Shown here: positions 53,332-62,166 of the stretch, piece by piece
Layout: each line of letters starts with the position of its first letter
Numbering within the stretch: the first letter of the stretch is position 1
DNA from: Aurantiacibacter gangjinensis
GTDB taxonomy: Bacteria; Pseudomonadota; Alphaproteobacteria; Sphingomonadales; Sphingomonadaceae
NCBI RefSeq assembly: GCF_001886695.1
Contig: NZ_CP018097.1
Span: 682,001 to 746,000 of the forward strand
Direction of reading: 5' to 3'
DNA: 64,000 nt
The notes under the pieces: generated by a model
Told to the model about the DNA's origin: nothing
The model's input: only the letters and a program-made list of their open reading frames with translations
Databases searched by the model: none
Program-made: the position numbers and the translations under genes

Positions 53332-53355
53332 TTAACCCTCCAATATCTCGAAACG

Positions 53356-53835
53356 TCAGCCGGCGAGCGAAAGTTCTGCCGATGACTGCCCCGCAGGCTT
53401 GGCCGGGTCTTTCGACTGGCCGGAACCCTGCGCCTTGGGCGCGCTTGCGTTTGCCTTGTTGCGCAGCGGGGCGAAGCGGCCATCGACTGCAGCGCCCTGC
53501 TCGATCGTCAGCGTGTCATAGCTGACATCGCCCTTGATCTTCGCGGACTTCAGCACGACGAGGTTCTTTACCTCGATCGTGCCTTCAACGGAGCCGGAAA
53601 GGCGCGCCGTATCGGCCTTGATCTCGCCTTCGACCCGGCTCTCCTCGCCCTGCACCAGGCTGGCGCAGGCGATATTTCCGATGACCTTGCCATCGACATG
53701 CAGGTCGGCGCTGGCTTCCACGTCACCGCGGATGGTGACATCAGTGCCGATCACGGAAAACGTGCTGCCGGAATTAGTGCTCATGGTTTTCGCTCGCGGT
53801 TGGGGCGAACTCTGTTCGGACTTGTTCGAGAACAT
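53356..53835 (-). CDS. Bactofilin family cytoskeletal protein
   Basis: 159 residues from the ATG at 53835 (or 142 from 53784). The core is a beta-solenoid with TFSVIGTDVTIRGDVEASAD, HVDGKVIGNI, SRVEGEIKADTARLSGSVEG, VVLKSAKIKGDVSYDTL, flanked by flexible Ser/Ala/Lys tails. Bactofilins polymerise without nucleotides and often guide M23 peptidases; here the gene overlaps the upstream M23 gene, a common pairing. GGAAAG before 53835 favours the longer start. Confidence 0.9.
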   Translation of the reverse strand: MFSNKSEQSSPQPRAKTMSTNSGSTFSVIGTDVTIRGDVEASADLHVDGKVIGNIACASLVQGEESRVEGEIKADTARLSGSVEGTIEVKNLVVLKSAKIKGDVSYDTLTIEQGAAVDGRFAPLRNKANASAPKAQGSGQSKDPAKPAGQSSAELSLAG

Positions 53836-54994
53836 GGGGGGCTCTTTCCAAAAAGGGTCGCGGGTTGACGGGATTGCCGTTGATACGGACTTCGAAATGC
53901 AGGTGCGGGCCGGTGGAACGGCCGGTGTTGCCAATGTCGCCGATCCGGTCACCCGCATCGACATGGTCGCCGACTTCGGCGCGGAAGGCGGACATATGAG
54001 CATAGCGCGTCACCATACCGCCGCCATGGGTGATCTCCACCACCTTGCCATAGCCGTTCTTCCAGCCGGCGAACGTCACGCGGCCATCGGCAGCGGCGAA
54101 GATCGGTGACCCGTGCGGCGCGCGGAAATCGAGGCCGTTATGCATCGCAGCGCGGCCACTGAACGGGTCGCGACGGTGCCCGAAGCCGGACGAGATGGAA
54201 TTGAGATCGGCAGGCATGACCTGCGGGATCTGGTCGAGGCCCTGCTCCAGCGCGCTCATGCGGGCGAGGCTGAGACTGAGGCGTTCGAAACGCGGATCGA
54301 GCGAGCCATCGCTTTCGGATGCCACGCTCTCGAACGGACCACCCATTGCAGTGTTGGACGCGGAAACGACTACACGCGGATCGACGCCCAACTGGCGCAT
54401 CGCCTGCTCGGCGCGCTCCGCACGGCGGTCTGCATAGCGGGTAAGCCGCTCCACGAATGCGAGCTGGCGCGCTTCCATGCGGGCGACGCCTTCGGCTTGC
54501 GGGAACACGTCGCGGATCATGCTGATGAGCTCTTCGCTCTCGGCGCTGGAATCGGTGACGGTGTCATTCGCCTCGGCGACGATATCTTCGGGCAGGGTCT
54601 CGACGATGCTGTCGAGCATGTCCTGTCGCGCCTGCAGATCGGCTACCGTTGCTTCCAGATCCTGCGAATAGGCATCGAACCGCTCTTCCGAGGTGGCGAC
54701 CTGCGCCTCGCGCTCCAGCAGGGAAGCGCGTTCGCTGCTCGCCTGCCACTGGCTGATCGCCATGGCGCCCATCGAGCCTGCATAGACCAATGCGATGGCA
54801 GCCGCGCTGCCCGCAGCGATCATCTGCATCCGTGTGGTGATGGTGAGGAAGCGGACCTGGCCCTGCGAGCGCATGAAAAACTCACGCTCCGGAAAGTAGG
54901 TCCGCAGGCGGTCCCAAAATCCGCCCTTGGATGAATGTGTCAAAACGACCCCGTGATCCCGTGTGGTTGTTATGCCAGCTGGGATAACGCTCAC
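53774..54994 (-). CDS. M23 peptidase paired with bactofilin
   Basis: 406 residues. Short cytoplasmic N-terminus, one membrane helix (about 60-80), a coiled coil (85-220), then LytM at about 280-380 with intact ligands MHNGLDFRAPHG and HLHFEVRING. Active D,D-endopeptidase predicted. Overlaps the bactofilin start by 62 bp (or 11 bp with the shorter start). The exact start may be downstream, e.g. the Met before RSQGQVRFL. Confidence 0.92.
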   Translation of the reverse strand: MSVIPAGITTTRDHGVVLTHSSKGGFWDRLRTYFPEREFFMRSQGQVRFLTITTRMQMIAAGSAAAIALVYAGSMGAMAISQWQASSERASLLEREAQVATSEERFDAYSQDLEATVADLQARQDMLDSIVETLPEDIVAEANDTVTDSSAESEELISMIRDVFPQAEGVARMEARQLAFVERLTRYADRRAERAEQAMRQLGVDPRVVVSASNTAMGGPFESVASESDGSLDPRFERLSLSLARMSALEQGLDQIPQVMPADLNSISSGFGHRRDPFSGRAAMHNGLDFRAPHGSPIFAAADGRVTFAGWKNGYGKVVEITHGGGMVTRYAHMSAFRAEVGDHVDAGDRIGDIGNTGRSTGPHLHFEVRINGNPVNPRPFLERAPHVLEQVRTEFAPTASENHEH

Positions 54995-55184
54995 ATCGCT
55001 CGCGTCAAAAGCTGGTGTTAACCTTTGGGGCGAGTTGAAAGGGTCGCGGGATGAATCGTTTCATCGGTGACAAAAAATCTTACAAGTCCGGGAACCAAAC
55101 GCGGCGTCGGCGTTTTTCACCGCCGCTTCCGCCGGACCGATTCGGTCCTGACACTGCCCTGCCCTTTTGATACGAGCCGCATGG

Positions 55185-56459
55185 ATGGACCATGCCAGGG
55201 ATATGTCAGGCGCGGATGATGCGCTGGTCGCCGAACTGGCGACGAAAGGCCGCGCGGCGCAGCGCGTGTGGGCGTCTGCCGGCGATACGCAAAAGGCAGA
55301 TGCGCTGCGGGCGGTGGCGAAGGCTCTGCGCGAAAGCGGCGCTGCGGTCCTTTCGGCCAATGCGAAGGATGTAACGGCTGGCAGGGAGCGCGGCCTGTCC
55401 GCTGCCCTCCTCGACCGGCTGACGCTCGATGAAGCACGGCTGGAAGGCGTGGCGGCAGCCATCGAGAATGTCGCGTCGCTGCCCGATCCGGTCGGACAGG
55501 TGATCGACACCAGCACCGCGCCTGCCGGCTTCGCGCTGGAGCGGCGGCGCATCCCCATCGGCCTCATCGGCATCATTTACGAATCGCGCCCCAATGTTAC
55601 CGCCGATGCCGCAGCGCTCTGCCTTCGTTCAGGCAATGCGGCGCTGCTGCGCGGCGGCAGCGAGGCGCTGCATTCCAATCGCGCCATCCATGCAGCGTTC
55701 GTGGAGGGGCTGTCGCGGACAGGCCTGCCCGCCGGCGCGGTACAACTCTTGCCGACGCAGGACCGCGAGGCCGTATCTGCCATGCTGCGGGCGGCTGGGC
55801 TGATCGACATGATCGTGCCGCGCGGGGGCAAGGGGCTGGTTGCCCGCGTCCAGGCCGATGCGCGCGTGCCGGTGCTCGCCCATCTCGATGGTATCTGCCA
55901 CACCTATGTCCACGCCGCCGCCGATCCTGCCATGGCGCATCGAATCGTGATGGACGCCAAAATGCGCCGCACGGGCATTTGCGGGGCGATGGAGACCCTG
56001 CTGCTCGATGCGAGCTTTCCACAAAACGCTTCCATCCTTGCGGCATTGGCCGATGCGGGCTGCGAATTGCGCGGCGATGCCCGGGCACAGGCCATCGATG
56101 CCCGCGTGAGCGCCGCCGCGCCGGAAGATTGGGACACCGAATATCTCGATGCCGTGCTGTCGGTCGCCGTGGTGGACGGTCCGGACGATGCCATTGCGCA
56201 TATCGCCCGCCATTCCTCCGGCCACACCGAGGCCATCGTGACGGGGGACGAGGATGTCGCCGCGCGCTTCCTGCGGGAGGTCGATAGCGCGATCGTGATG
56301 CATAACGCCTCCACCCAGTTCGCCGATGGCGGCGAGTTCGGGCTGGGCGCGGAAATCGGCATTGCGACGGGCAGGCTGCATGCTCGCGGTCCGGTCGCGC
56401 TGGAGGGTCTGACGACGTACAAATGGCTGGCGCGCGGCGACGGAAACATTCGCGGGTGA
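55185..56459 (+). CDS. proA: Gamma-glutamyl phosphate reductase
   Basis: 424 residues. Second step of proline synthesis, NADPH-dependent reduction of glutamyl 5-phosphate. Aldehyde-dehydrogenase fold with IPIGLIGIIYESRPNVTADA, LPTQDREAVSAML and the active cysteine in RRTGICGAMETLLLD (about 264). ATG at 55185; 55203 or the TTG at 55167 are alternatives. Overlaps nadD by four bases (GTGA). proB is not in the window. Confidence 0.95.
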   Translation: MDHARDMSGADDALVAELATKGRAAQRVWASAGDTQKADALRAVAKALRESGAAVLSANAKDVTAGRERGLSAALLDRLTLDEARLEGVAAAIENVASLPDPVGQVIDTSTAPAGFALERRRIPIGLIGIIYESRPNVTADAAALCLRSGNAALLRGGSEALHSNRAIHAAFVEGLSRTGLPAGAVQLLPTQDREAVSAMLRAAGLIDMIVPRGGKGLVARVQADARVPVLAHLDGICHTYVHAAADPAMAHRIVMDAKMRRTGICGAMETLLLDASFPQNASILAALADAGCELRGDARAQAIDARVSAAAPEDWDTEYLDAVLSVAVVDGPDDAIAHIARHSSGHTEAIVTGDEDVAARFLREVDSAIVMHNASTQFADGGEFGLGAEIGIATGRLHARGPVALEGLTTYKWLARGDGNIRG

Positions 56460-57121
56460 GACACGGCGGACCGATTACCGGACTGCTCGGCGGCAGCTTC
56501 AATCCGGCGCATGGCGGACATCGCCGCATCACGCGCTTCGCTATCGAGGCGCTGGGGCTGGACGAAGCATGGTGGCTGGTCTCGCCCGGCAATCCGCTCA
56601 AACCGCGCGAGGGCATGGCCCCGCTCGCCGCGCGGGTTCAATCCGCCAAGGCGCAGGCCAAACGCGCACCGATCCGCGTGACCGCGATCGAGCGCGAGCT
56701 GGGCACGCGCTACACCGTCGATACGCTCGCCGCGCTCACACGCCGCTATCCCAAGCGCCACTTCGTGTGGCTGATGGGCGCGGACAATCTCGCCCAGTTC
56801 CACCGCTGGAAGGACTGGCGGCGTATAGCGCGCACGATGCCCATTGCCGTGATCGCCCGCCCGGGGTATGACGATGATGCCTTGGCGAGCCCCGCCATGG
56901 TCTGGCTGCGGCGTTACCGGTTGTCCGCATCCCGATTACGCAACCGGGGCGAATGGAGCGCTCCTGCGCTGATAGAATTGCGTTTCGATCCCGATCCGCG
57001 TTCGGCCACACAGATACGCCGGGCGGATCCTGACTGGGCAGACCGGTTTGCCGGGCCTGCGCCGCGGGACGAGGTGACGCACTCCCCTATCACGGATACG
57101 GTCAGCGGGGTGGATGCGTGA
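56456..57121 (+). CDS. nadD: Nicotinate-nucleotide adenylyltransferase
   Basis: 221 residues. NAD synthesis, forming deamido-NAD from nicotinate mononucleotide and ATP. GLLGGSFNPAHGGHRRITRF has the nucleotidyl-transferase HxGH pattern, and RSATQIRR corresponds to the ISxTxIR motif. The GTG at 56456 overlaps the proA stop; the upstream frame to 56423 is proA shadow. Linked to rsfS, as in many genomes. Confidence 0.94.
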   Translation: MRHGGPITGLLGGSFNPAHGGHRRITRFAIEALGLDEAWWLVSPGNPLKPREGMAPLAARVQSAKAQAKRAPIRVTAIERELGTRYTVDTLAALTRRYPKRHFVWLMGADNLAQFHRWKDWRRIARTMPIAVIARPGYDDDALASPAMVWLRRYRLSASRLRNRGEWSAPALIELRFDPDPRSATQIRRADPDWADRFAGPAPRDEVTHSPITDTVSGVDA

Positions 57122-57256
57122 GGCTCCGCCGCCGGAACCCTTTCGTCCATAACCCCATTATACGGAGCATGACCATACGCGATGCCAGCTGCTATCACGG
57201 GAACCGCGAGTTCCACTCCATCCAGCCCGTCCGCTGCCAGCACGTCCATCTTTTCC

Positions 57257-57640
57257 ATGTCTGACACCACCACACCTATCGACGCCGAGCCCGGCTCCCT
57301 CCACGCTCTCGTCCTGCAACAGCTGGATGACGACCAAGCGCAGGAGATCGTCTCCATTCCGCTGCAAGGCAAAAGCTCGATTGCCGATCACATGGTGGTC
57401 GCCTCGGGCCGCTCGACCCGGCAAGTCGCCGCCATGGCGAACAAGCTGGCCGAGAAGGTGAAGAAATCGGGCAAGGCCATGCCCCGCATCGAAGGCCTGC
57501 CCGCTGCCGACTGGGTGCTGATCGACGCCGGCGACGTGGTCGTCCACCTCTTCCGCCCCGAAGTGCGCAGTTTCTATAATCTCGAGCGCATGTGGGGCTT
57601 CGGCGAGGACGGCGAATCCCGCCAGATGGGCAGGGCGTAG
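57257..57640 (+). CDS. rsfS: Ribosome silencing factor RsfS
   Basis: 127 residues. Binds L14 and blocks subunit joining under nutrient limitation. Family motifs: IPLQGKSSIADHMVVASGRS, ADWVLIDAGDVVVHLFRPEV, FYNLERMWG. The ATG at 57257 follows a non-conserved Ser/Ala-rich 25-codon extension that opens at 57182. Followed by the dispersed repeat. Confidence 0.94.
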   Translation: MSDTTTPIDAEPGSLHALVLQQLDDDQAQEIVSIPLQGKSSIADHMVVASGRSTRQVAAMANKLAEKVKKSGKAMPRIEGLPAADWVLIDAGDVVVHLFRPEVRSFYNLERMWGFGEDGESRQMGRA

Positions 57641-57646
57641 TTGGCT

Positions 57647-57858
57647 TAGCCTCAAGCGCCGGCGCTCGCGTCCGCTCGCTTAGGCTTTCGCCCTATCGGG
57701 CGGCGCGCAATTGACCGACGGTCAGCTACGCTTCCGCGCGCTGTCGTCGCCTTCCAGGCGCCGAGAATCTCGTCAATCATTTTAAACGCTCTGTTCTCGG
57801 GCGCGACCAGCGACAGACCTAGGGCGAACGCCCGCCCGCAGGTGCCGCGCAGGCGAAG
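57647..57858 (-). repeat. Dispersed intergenic repeat, copy 2 (inverted)
   Basis: The 313-bp gap between rsfS and rlmH (57641-57953) contains no ordinary gene. On the minus strand, 57762-57647 aligns with 7351-7464, ending in the same GAGGCTA and starting in GGCGCC; similarity weakens but continues to about 57858. Here the ATG-led frame is 42 residues (57780-57652), and the conserved block ATTARGSVADRRSIARRPIG aligns with the other copy. Confidence 0.8.
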
Positions 57859-57881
57859 CCGGAGCGAATAGCACCGAGGAA

Positions 57882-57923
57882 GCTCCGACGGATGTCGGAG
57901 CGTAACCCTAAAGATCACGCTCC
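57882..57923 (+). promoter_or_regulatory. Mutually exclusive hairpins in the rlmH leader
   Basis: GCTCCGAC (57882-57889) pairs perfectly with GTCGGAGC (57894-57901) around GGAT. The same GGAGC, extended to GGAGCGT (57897-57903), can instead pair with ACGCTCC (57917-57923). The two helices cannot form together. They lie 30 bp before the rlmH ATG. No U-run follows, so any control would be at translation or processing. Confidence 0.4.
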
Positions 57924-57953
57924 AACCCGCGCTAAATCAGCTAACATGCGCCA

Positions 57954-58376
57954 ATGCTCCTCCACATCATAGCCCGCGGAAAGATCGCCCGATCGCCGGA
58001 GGCCGAGCTGGTTGAGCGCTATGCCAAGCGCATCGCGTGGCCGCTCAAGCTGACCGAATTGCCCGAAAGCGGCGGCCGAATTCCCGATCCGCTGACGCCC
58101 TACAAGACTGTGCTGCTGGACGAGCGCGGCAAGAATCTCGGTTCGGAGGAGTTCGCGCAAATCCTCGGTCGCTGGCGTGATGACGGGATGCGCGAATGTC
58201 GCTTCATCATCGGCGCGGCGGACGGACATTCCGACGCCGAGCGTGCCGAGGCGGACCTGCTCATCAGTTTTGGGAAGGCGACCTGGCCGCACCTGCTCGC
58301 CCGCGCCATGCTGGCAGAGCAGCTGTTCCGCGCTACCTCCATCCTTGCAGGCCACCCCTATCATCGGGCAGGATAG
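57954..58376 (+). CDS. rlmH: 23S rRNA pseudouridine1915-N3-methyltransferase RlmH
   Basis: 140 residues, SPOUT-family methyltransferase. Motifs: PYKTVLLDERGKNLGSEEFA, CRFIIGAADGHSDAERAEAD, and the C-terminal knot LLARAMLAEQLFRATSILAG with PYHRAG ending. In line with rsfS and the envC-ctpA genes, as in many alphaproteobacteria. Confidence 0.95.
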   Translation: MLLHIIARGKIARSPEAELVERYAKRIAWPLKLTELPESGGRIPDPLTPYKTVLLDERGKNLGSEEFAQILGRWRDDGMRECRFIIGAADGHSDAERAEADLLISFGKATWPHLLARAMLAEQLFRATSILAGHPYHRAG

Positions 58377-58385
58377 CGAGGTCTG

Positions 58386-59594
58386 ATGCACCGCGCATTC
58401 CTCCTCATCGGCTCCATCGCCTTCTGCGCTGCCGCTGCCGCAACCGGGCAGAACGCGCCCGTCGATGACAGCCCGGACGCGATGCGCGAGGCGCTGGCCG
58501 ACGCCTTGCAAGAGCGGGAAGCCGCCGAACGGCGCAGCGCGCGTTTCGAGGAAGAGGCTGCCGAAGCCGAGAACGCAGCCCAGCGCGCTGCCCGTGAAGC
58601 TGCTGCGCTCGCTGCCCGTATCCAGCAGGCCGAGGCGGGCATCACGGCAGCGCGTGCGCGCATGGCGATGATCGACCGGCAGCAGGCGAACCTGCGTGAA
58701 GAATTGGGACGCGAGCAGCAGCCCGTCGTCGAGCTGATCGCCGCCCTGCAACAGGCCTCGCGCCGTCCGCTGGCCCTGTCGGTCATGCAGCCCGGATCGG
58801 TGAAGGACATCGTGTATCTGCGCGCCATCCTCCACAACCGGATCCCGCAAGTGCAGGCGGGCACGCGCGACCTGCGCACCCGGCTGGACCGCGCCCGCGA
58901 ATTGCGCCGCGTCGAGCTCGCCGCCACCGAAGCCCTGCGCGCAGAGGAAGCCGAACTTGCCGCCCGGCGCGAGGAGCTGGCCGAAATCGAAACGCGCGAG
59001 CGACTTGCCGCCCGCTCTGCCGGGGGCAGCGCCAGCCGCGAGGCGGAACGGGCGCTGGCGCTCGCGGAAGAAGCGCGCGATCTTGACGGGCTGGTGGACG
59101 AGCTGGATCGCGCCGCGGCTTTACGAGAGCGGTTAGCAGCCCTGCCCGGGCCACGCTTGCGGCCGGCCCGTCCGGAAGATGCGCAGAGCGAGGCCGATGC
59201 CGCGCCCGTGCCGTCAGCAGCCCGGGCGAGTGCACCGACGCCCTATGTGCTGCCCGTCGCCGGGCGGACAGTGACGGGCTTCGGCGCGCCACAACATTCA
59301 GGTTTGAGCCGAGGGCTCACGCTCGCTCCAATCGCCGGGGCGCAAGTCGTGTCGCCCGCGGCAGGACGCGTCGTTTTCGCCGGACCCTATCGCGGTTATG
59401 GCCGGATCGTCATTGTCGAACATCGTGCTGGCTGGACTAGCTTGATAACCGGATTGGCACGCGTCGATGTCAATGTCGGGGACGATCTGGTGTCCGGCTC
59501 TCCGCTCGGAACAGCTGCGTCGAGCGACCCGCGCATTACGCTGGAACTGCGACAGAATGGCGAGCCCGTGAATCCGTTATCGCACACCCGCTGA
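58386..59594 (+). CDS. EnvC-like murein hydrolase activator with degenerate LytM domain
   Basis: 402 residues. Signal peptide (1-19), long coiled coil (about 35-255) and a C-terminal LytM fold. The usual zinc ligands (HxxxD and HxH) are absent: the positions read SRGLTLAPI and ITLELRQNG. So it should be an activator of amidases, as E. coli EnvC activates AmiA/B, not a peptidase. Nine bases after the rlmH stop. Confidence 0.88.
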   Translation: MHRAFLLIGSIAFCAAAAATGQNAPVDDSPDAMREALADALQEREAAERRSARFEEEAAEAENAAQRAAREAAALAARIQQAEAGITAARARMAMIDRQQANLREELGREQQPVVELIAALQQASRRPLALSVMQPGSVKDIVYLRAILHNRIPQVQAGTRDLRTRLDRARELRRVELAATEALRAEEAELAARREELAEIETRERLAARSAGGSASREAERALALAEEARDLDGLVDELDRAAALRERLAALPGPRLRPARPEDAQSEADAAPVPSAARASAPTPYVLPVAGRTVTGFGAPQHSGLSRGLTLAPIAGAQVVSPAAGRVVFAGPYRGYGRIVIVEHRAGWTSLITGLARVDVNVGDDLVSGSPLGTAASSDPRITLELRQNGEPVNPLSHTR

Positions 59595-59706
59595 CGTCCC
59601 TCGACGGGGCACCGCCTCCTCCATCAGTGCATCATCTGGCGTTAAGCACGGCCATGCGATAGTCTGCCCCAAGGGACACTCGATCACTCGCCCAAGGATT
59701 CGCTTT

Positions 59707-61041
59707 ATGAAGTTTGCCGCCGCCATCCGTGCCGGTGCCCTGTGCACCGCCGTCGCTCTCCTGCCCGCCACCACGGCGGCGCTTGCGCAGGTGGAGGGGC
59801 GCGCCTCGCCGGAATTTGCAGCTCTCTTCGCCACCTACCAGCGCATCAAGGCCAGCTATGTCGAGCCGGTGGAGGACGAAGTTCTCATCCGCGGCGCAAT
59901 CGACGGCATGCTCGCCGCGCTCGATCCGCACTCGGCTTATCTCGACGGACAGGCGCTCGACCGCCTGACCACGATGATCGACGGCAATTACCAGGGGCTG
60001 GGCATTTCCATCATCGGTGAAGAGGGCGCGGTCAAAGTCATCTCGCCCTTCCGCGGCAGCCCCGCCGAACAAGCCGGCATCCAGGCTGGCGATTACATCA
60101 CGCATATCAATGGCAATTTGATCTACGGGCTGGAGCTGGAAGAAGCCATCGCACAGATGCGCGGACCGGCGGGCACCGATATCGAGGTGACGATCTTCCG
60201 CCCGGGCCGCGAGGACAGTTTCGAGGTGACCGTGACCCGCGGCCTGATCGAGCTGGAGCCGGTGACCTGGGAGCTGCTCGACGGCAATATCGGCCACATC
60301 AGTGTCAACGAATTCTCCGCCGATGTGGGTGACGATGTGCGCGATGCGCTACAGGCGCTACGCTCCGATGCGACGGGCCAGCTGAATGGCCTCGTGCTCG
60401 ACATGCGCCGCAATCCGGGCGGCTCACTGGAAGAAGCGGTGCGCCTGTCGGACCTGTTCCTCGATGCAGGTCAGGTCGTCTCCCAGCGCGGACGGACGCG
60501 GCGCGACACAATCTATTACGATGCCGAAACCTATTATCGCGGCGATGTGGCCGAGGGGCTGCCGATCATCGTGCTGATCGACGAAGGCTCCGCCTCGGCC
60601 AGCGAAATAGTGGCGGGCGCGCTGCAAGACCATCGCCGTGCACTGGTGATGGGCGAGCGCAGCTTCGGCAAAGGCAGCGTGCAGACGCTGCTGCCGCTGA
60701 GCCGCGACACCGCCCTCAAGCTGACGACCGCGCGCTATTACACGCCGTCGGGCCGCAGCGTGCAGGAAGGCGGGATCGAGCCCGATATCCGCGTGCCACA
60801 GCTCTCCGATCCCGATGCCGAGCGCCGTCAGCGCCTCGCCTTGCGCGAAAGCGATCTGCGTGGGCACTTGGTGGGCGAGATCGGCGTCGAGGACGAGAAC
60901 CTCGAGCGCGACCGCCTCGACGATCCACGCTTCCAGCTGACGGCGGAAGAGCTGGCCGAGCAGGGTATCGAGGACTTCCAGCTCGACTACGCCGTGCGCG
61001 CGCTGCGCCGTACGGCCGGCGTGAATGTGGCGCGGAATTAG
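59707..61041 (+). CDS. ctpA: S41 family carboxy-terminal processing peptidase
   Basis: 444 residues. Signal peptide (1-27), N-terminal helical part, PDZ domain (about 85-165), S41 catalytic domain with Ser in EGSASASEIVAGAL and Lys in GERSFGKGSVQTLLP. Periplasmic protease that controls peptidoglycan hydrolases; next to envC as usual. AAGGA eight bases before the ATG. Confidence 0.94.
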   Translation: MKFAAAIRAGALCTAVALLPATTAALAQVEGRASPEFAALFATYQRIKASYVEPVEDEVLIRGAIDGMLAALDPHSAYLDGQALDRLTTMIDGNYQGLGISIIGEEGAVKVISPFRGSPAEQAGIQAGDYITHINGNLIYGLELEEAIAQMRGPAGTDIEVTIFRPGREDSFEVTVTRGLIELEPVTWELLDGNIGHISVNEFSADVGDDVRDALQALRSDATGQLNGLVLDMRRNPGGSLEEAVRLSDLFLDAGQVVSQRGRTRRDTIYYDAETYYRGDVAEGLPIIVLIDEGSASASEIVAGALQDHRRALVMGERSFGKGSVQTLLPLSRDTALKLTTARYYTPSGRSVQEGGIEPDIRVPQLSDPDAERRQRLALRESDLRGHLVGEIGVEDENLERDRLDDPRFQLTAEELAEQGIEDFQLDYAVRALRRTAGVNVARN

Positions 61042-61095
61042 AGGCGAGCAGGCTGGAAGCTTGCGCGTTGCGCTCATGGACACGATAAGGTTTCC

Positions 61096-61548
61096 ATGAC
61101 CACCCCTCTCCCCCGCTCCGACAAACTGGCGCAGCGTCTGGCGCTCGCCATACCCGCGCTGCTGCTGGCCGGTGCCTATGTGTCCGAATACGGTTTCGGG
61201 CTGTTCCCTTGCGAGATGTGCTGGTGGCAGCGCTACCCGCATTTTGCCGCAATCGGGCTTGCCCTGATCTCGACCTTCGCAGCGCAAAAGCGGATGTGGA
61301 TCGGCCTCGCCGCGCTCGCCATCGCCATATCCGGCGCCATTGGCGCATTCCATGCAGGCGTCGAATACGGCTGGTGGCCGAGCCCGTTGGGCTGCACCGG
61401 CTCAAATCCGTTCTCGCTCGAATTCGTGCGCTGCGACGAAGCGGCGTGGAGCCTTTTCGGCATTTCGCTTGCCGGTTGGAATGCCCTCCTTTCCATCGGC
61501 AGCGCCGTCGCCATATGGGTGTTACTACTCGCAAAGGAGCGCGCGTGA
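61096..61548 (+). CDS. dsbB: Disulfide bond formation protein DsbB
   Basis: 150 residues with four membrane helices. First redox pair in CEMCWWQRYPH (about 36-39); second pair, Cys in PLGCTGSNP and in VRCDEAAW, spaced as in DsbB. Reoxidises DsbA with ubiquinone. Its stop overlaps the coq7 start. Confidence 0.92.
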   Translation: MTTPLPRSDKLAQRLALAIPALLLAGAYVSEYGFGLFPCEMCWWQRYPHFAAIGLALISTFAAQKRMWIGLAALAIAISGAIGAFHAGVEYGWWPSPLGCTGSNPFSLEFVRCDEAAWSLFGISLAGWNALLSIGSAVAIWVLLLAKERA

Positions 61549-62066
61549 TGGGCAAGAGCCGTGAAGAGATGATCCGCGTCGACCAGGCGGGCGAATTCGG
61601 CGCAACGCGCATCTATGCAGGGCAGCTGGCCGTGATGGGCGATCGCGGACCGCATTCGGCGGAAATCCGCGCCATGGCAGAGCAGGAGGCGGGGCACCGT
61701 GCCGAATTCGACGCCTTGATGGCGAGGCGCGGCGTGCGCCCCACGGCGCTCCAGCCGTTCTGGGATGTCGCGGGCTATGCGCTGGGTGCGGGCACGGCGC
61801 TGATCGGGCCGGAAGCGGCCATGGCCTGCACCGCCGCGGTCGAAACAGAGATCGACAAGCACTATTCGCAGCAGCTCGACGAGCTGGAGCGTGACGGCGA
61901 CGATCCGGAGCTGGCCGACATGATCCACCGGTTCCGCGAGGATGAGCGCGAGCACCGCGATGCCGCCATTGCCCATGGCGCGGAAAATGCACCTGCCTAT
62001 CCGCTGCTGTCTGTCGCCATCCGGCTCGGCTGCCGCGCCGCCATTCGCATTTCGCAGAAGATCTGA
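61548..62066 (+). CDS. coq7: Demethoxyubiquinone hydroxylase Coq7
   Basis: 172 residues. Di-iron ferritin-like enzyme for the penultimate-stage hydroxylation in ubiquinone synthesis. Glu/His ligands seen in RVDQAGEFGATRIY, EQEAGHRAEF, VETEIDKHY and EDEREHRDAA. ATG at 61548 follows AAAGGAGC. Coupling to dsbB, which donates electrons to ubiquinone, is probably not accidental but the link is inferred. Confidence 0.95.
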   Translation: MGKSREEMIRVDQAGEFGATRIYAGQLAVMGDRGPHSAEIRAMAEQEAGHRAEFDALMARRGVRPTALQPFWDVAGYALGAGTALIGPEAAMACTAAVETEIDKHYSQQLDELERDGDDPELADMIHRFREDEREHRDAAIAHGAENAPAYPLLSVAIRLGCRAAIRISQKI

Positions 62067-62166
62067 CGCGGCCCAAAGCGCAAAATCGCGACGGAAACTC
62101 CCGCTTCATCATGCGTTCAACACGCGAAGCGCCCAATGCGCCCTGAAATGACTCGACGAGGATGAC

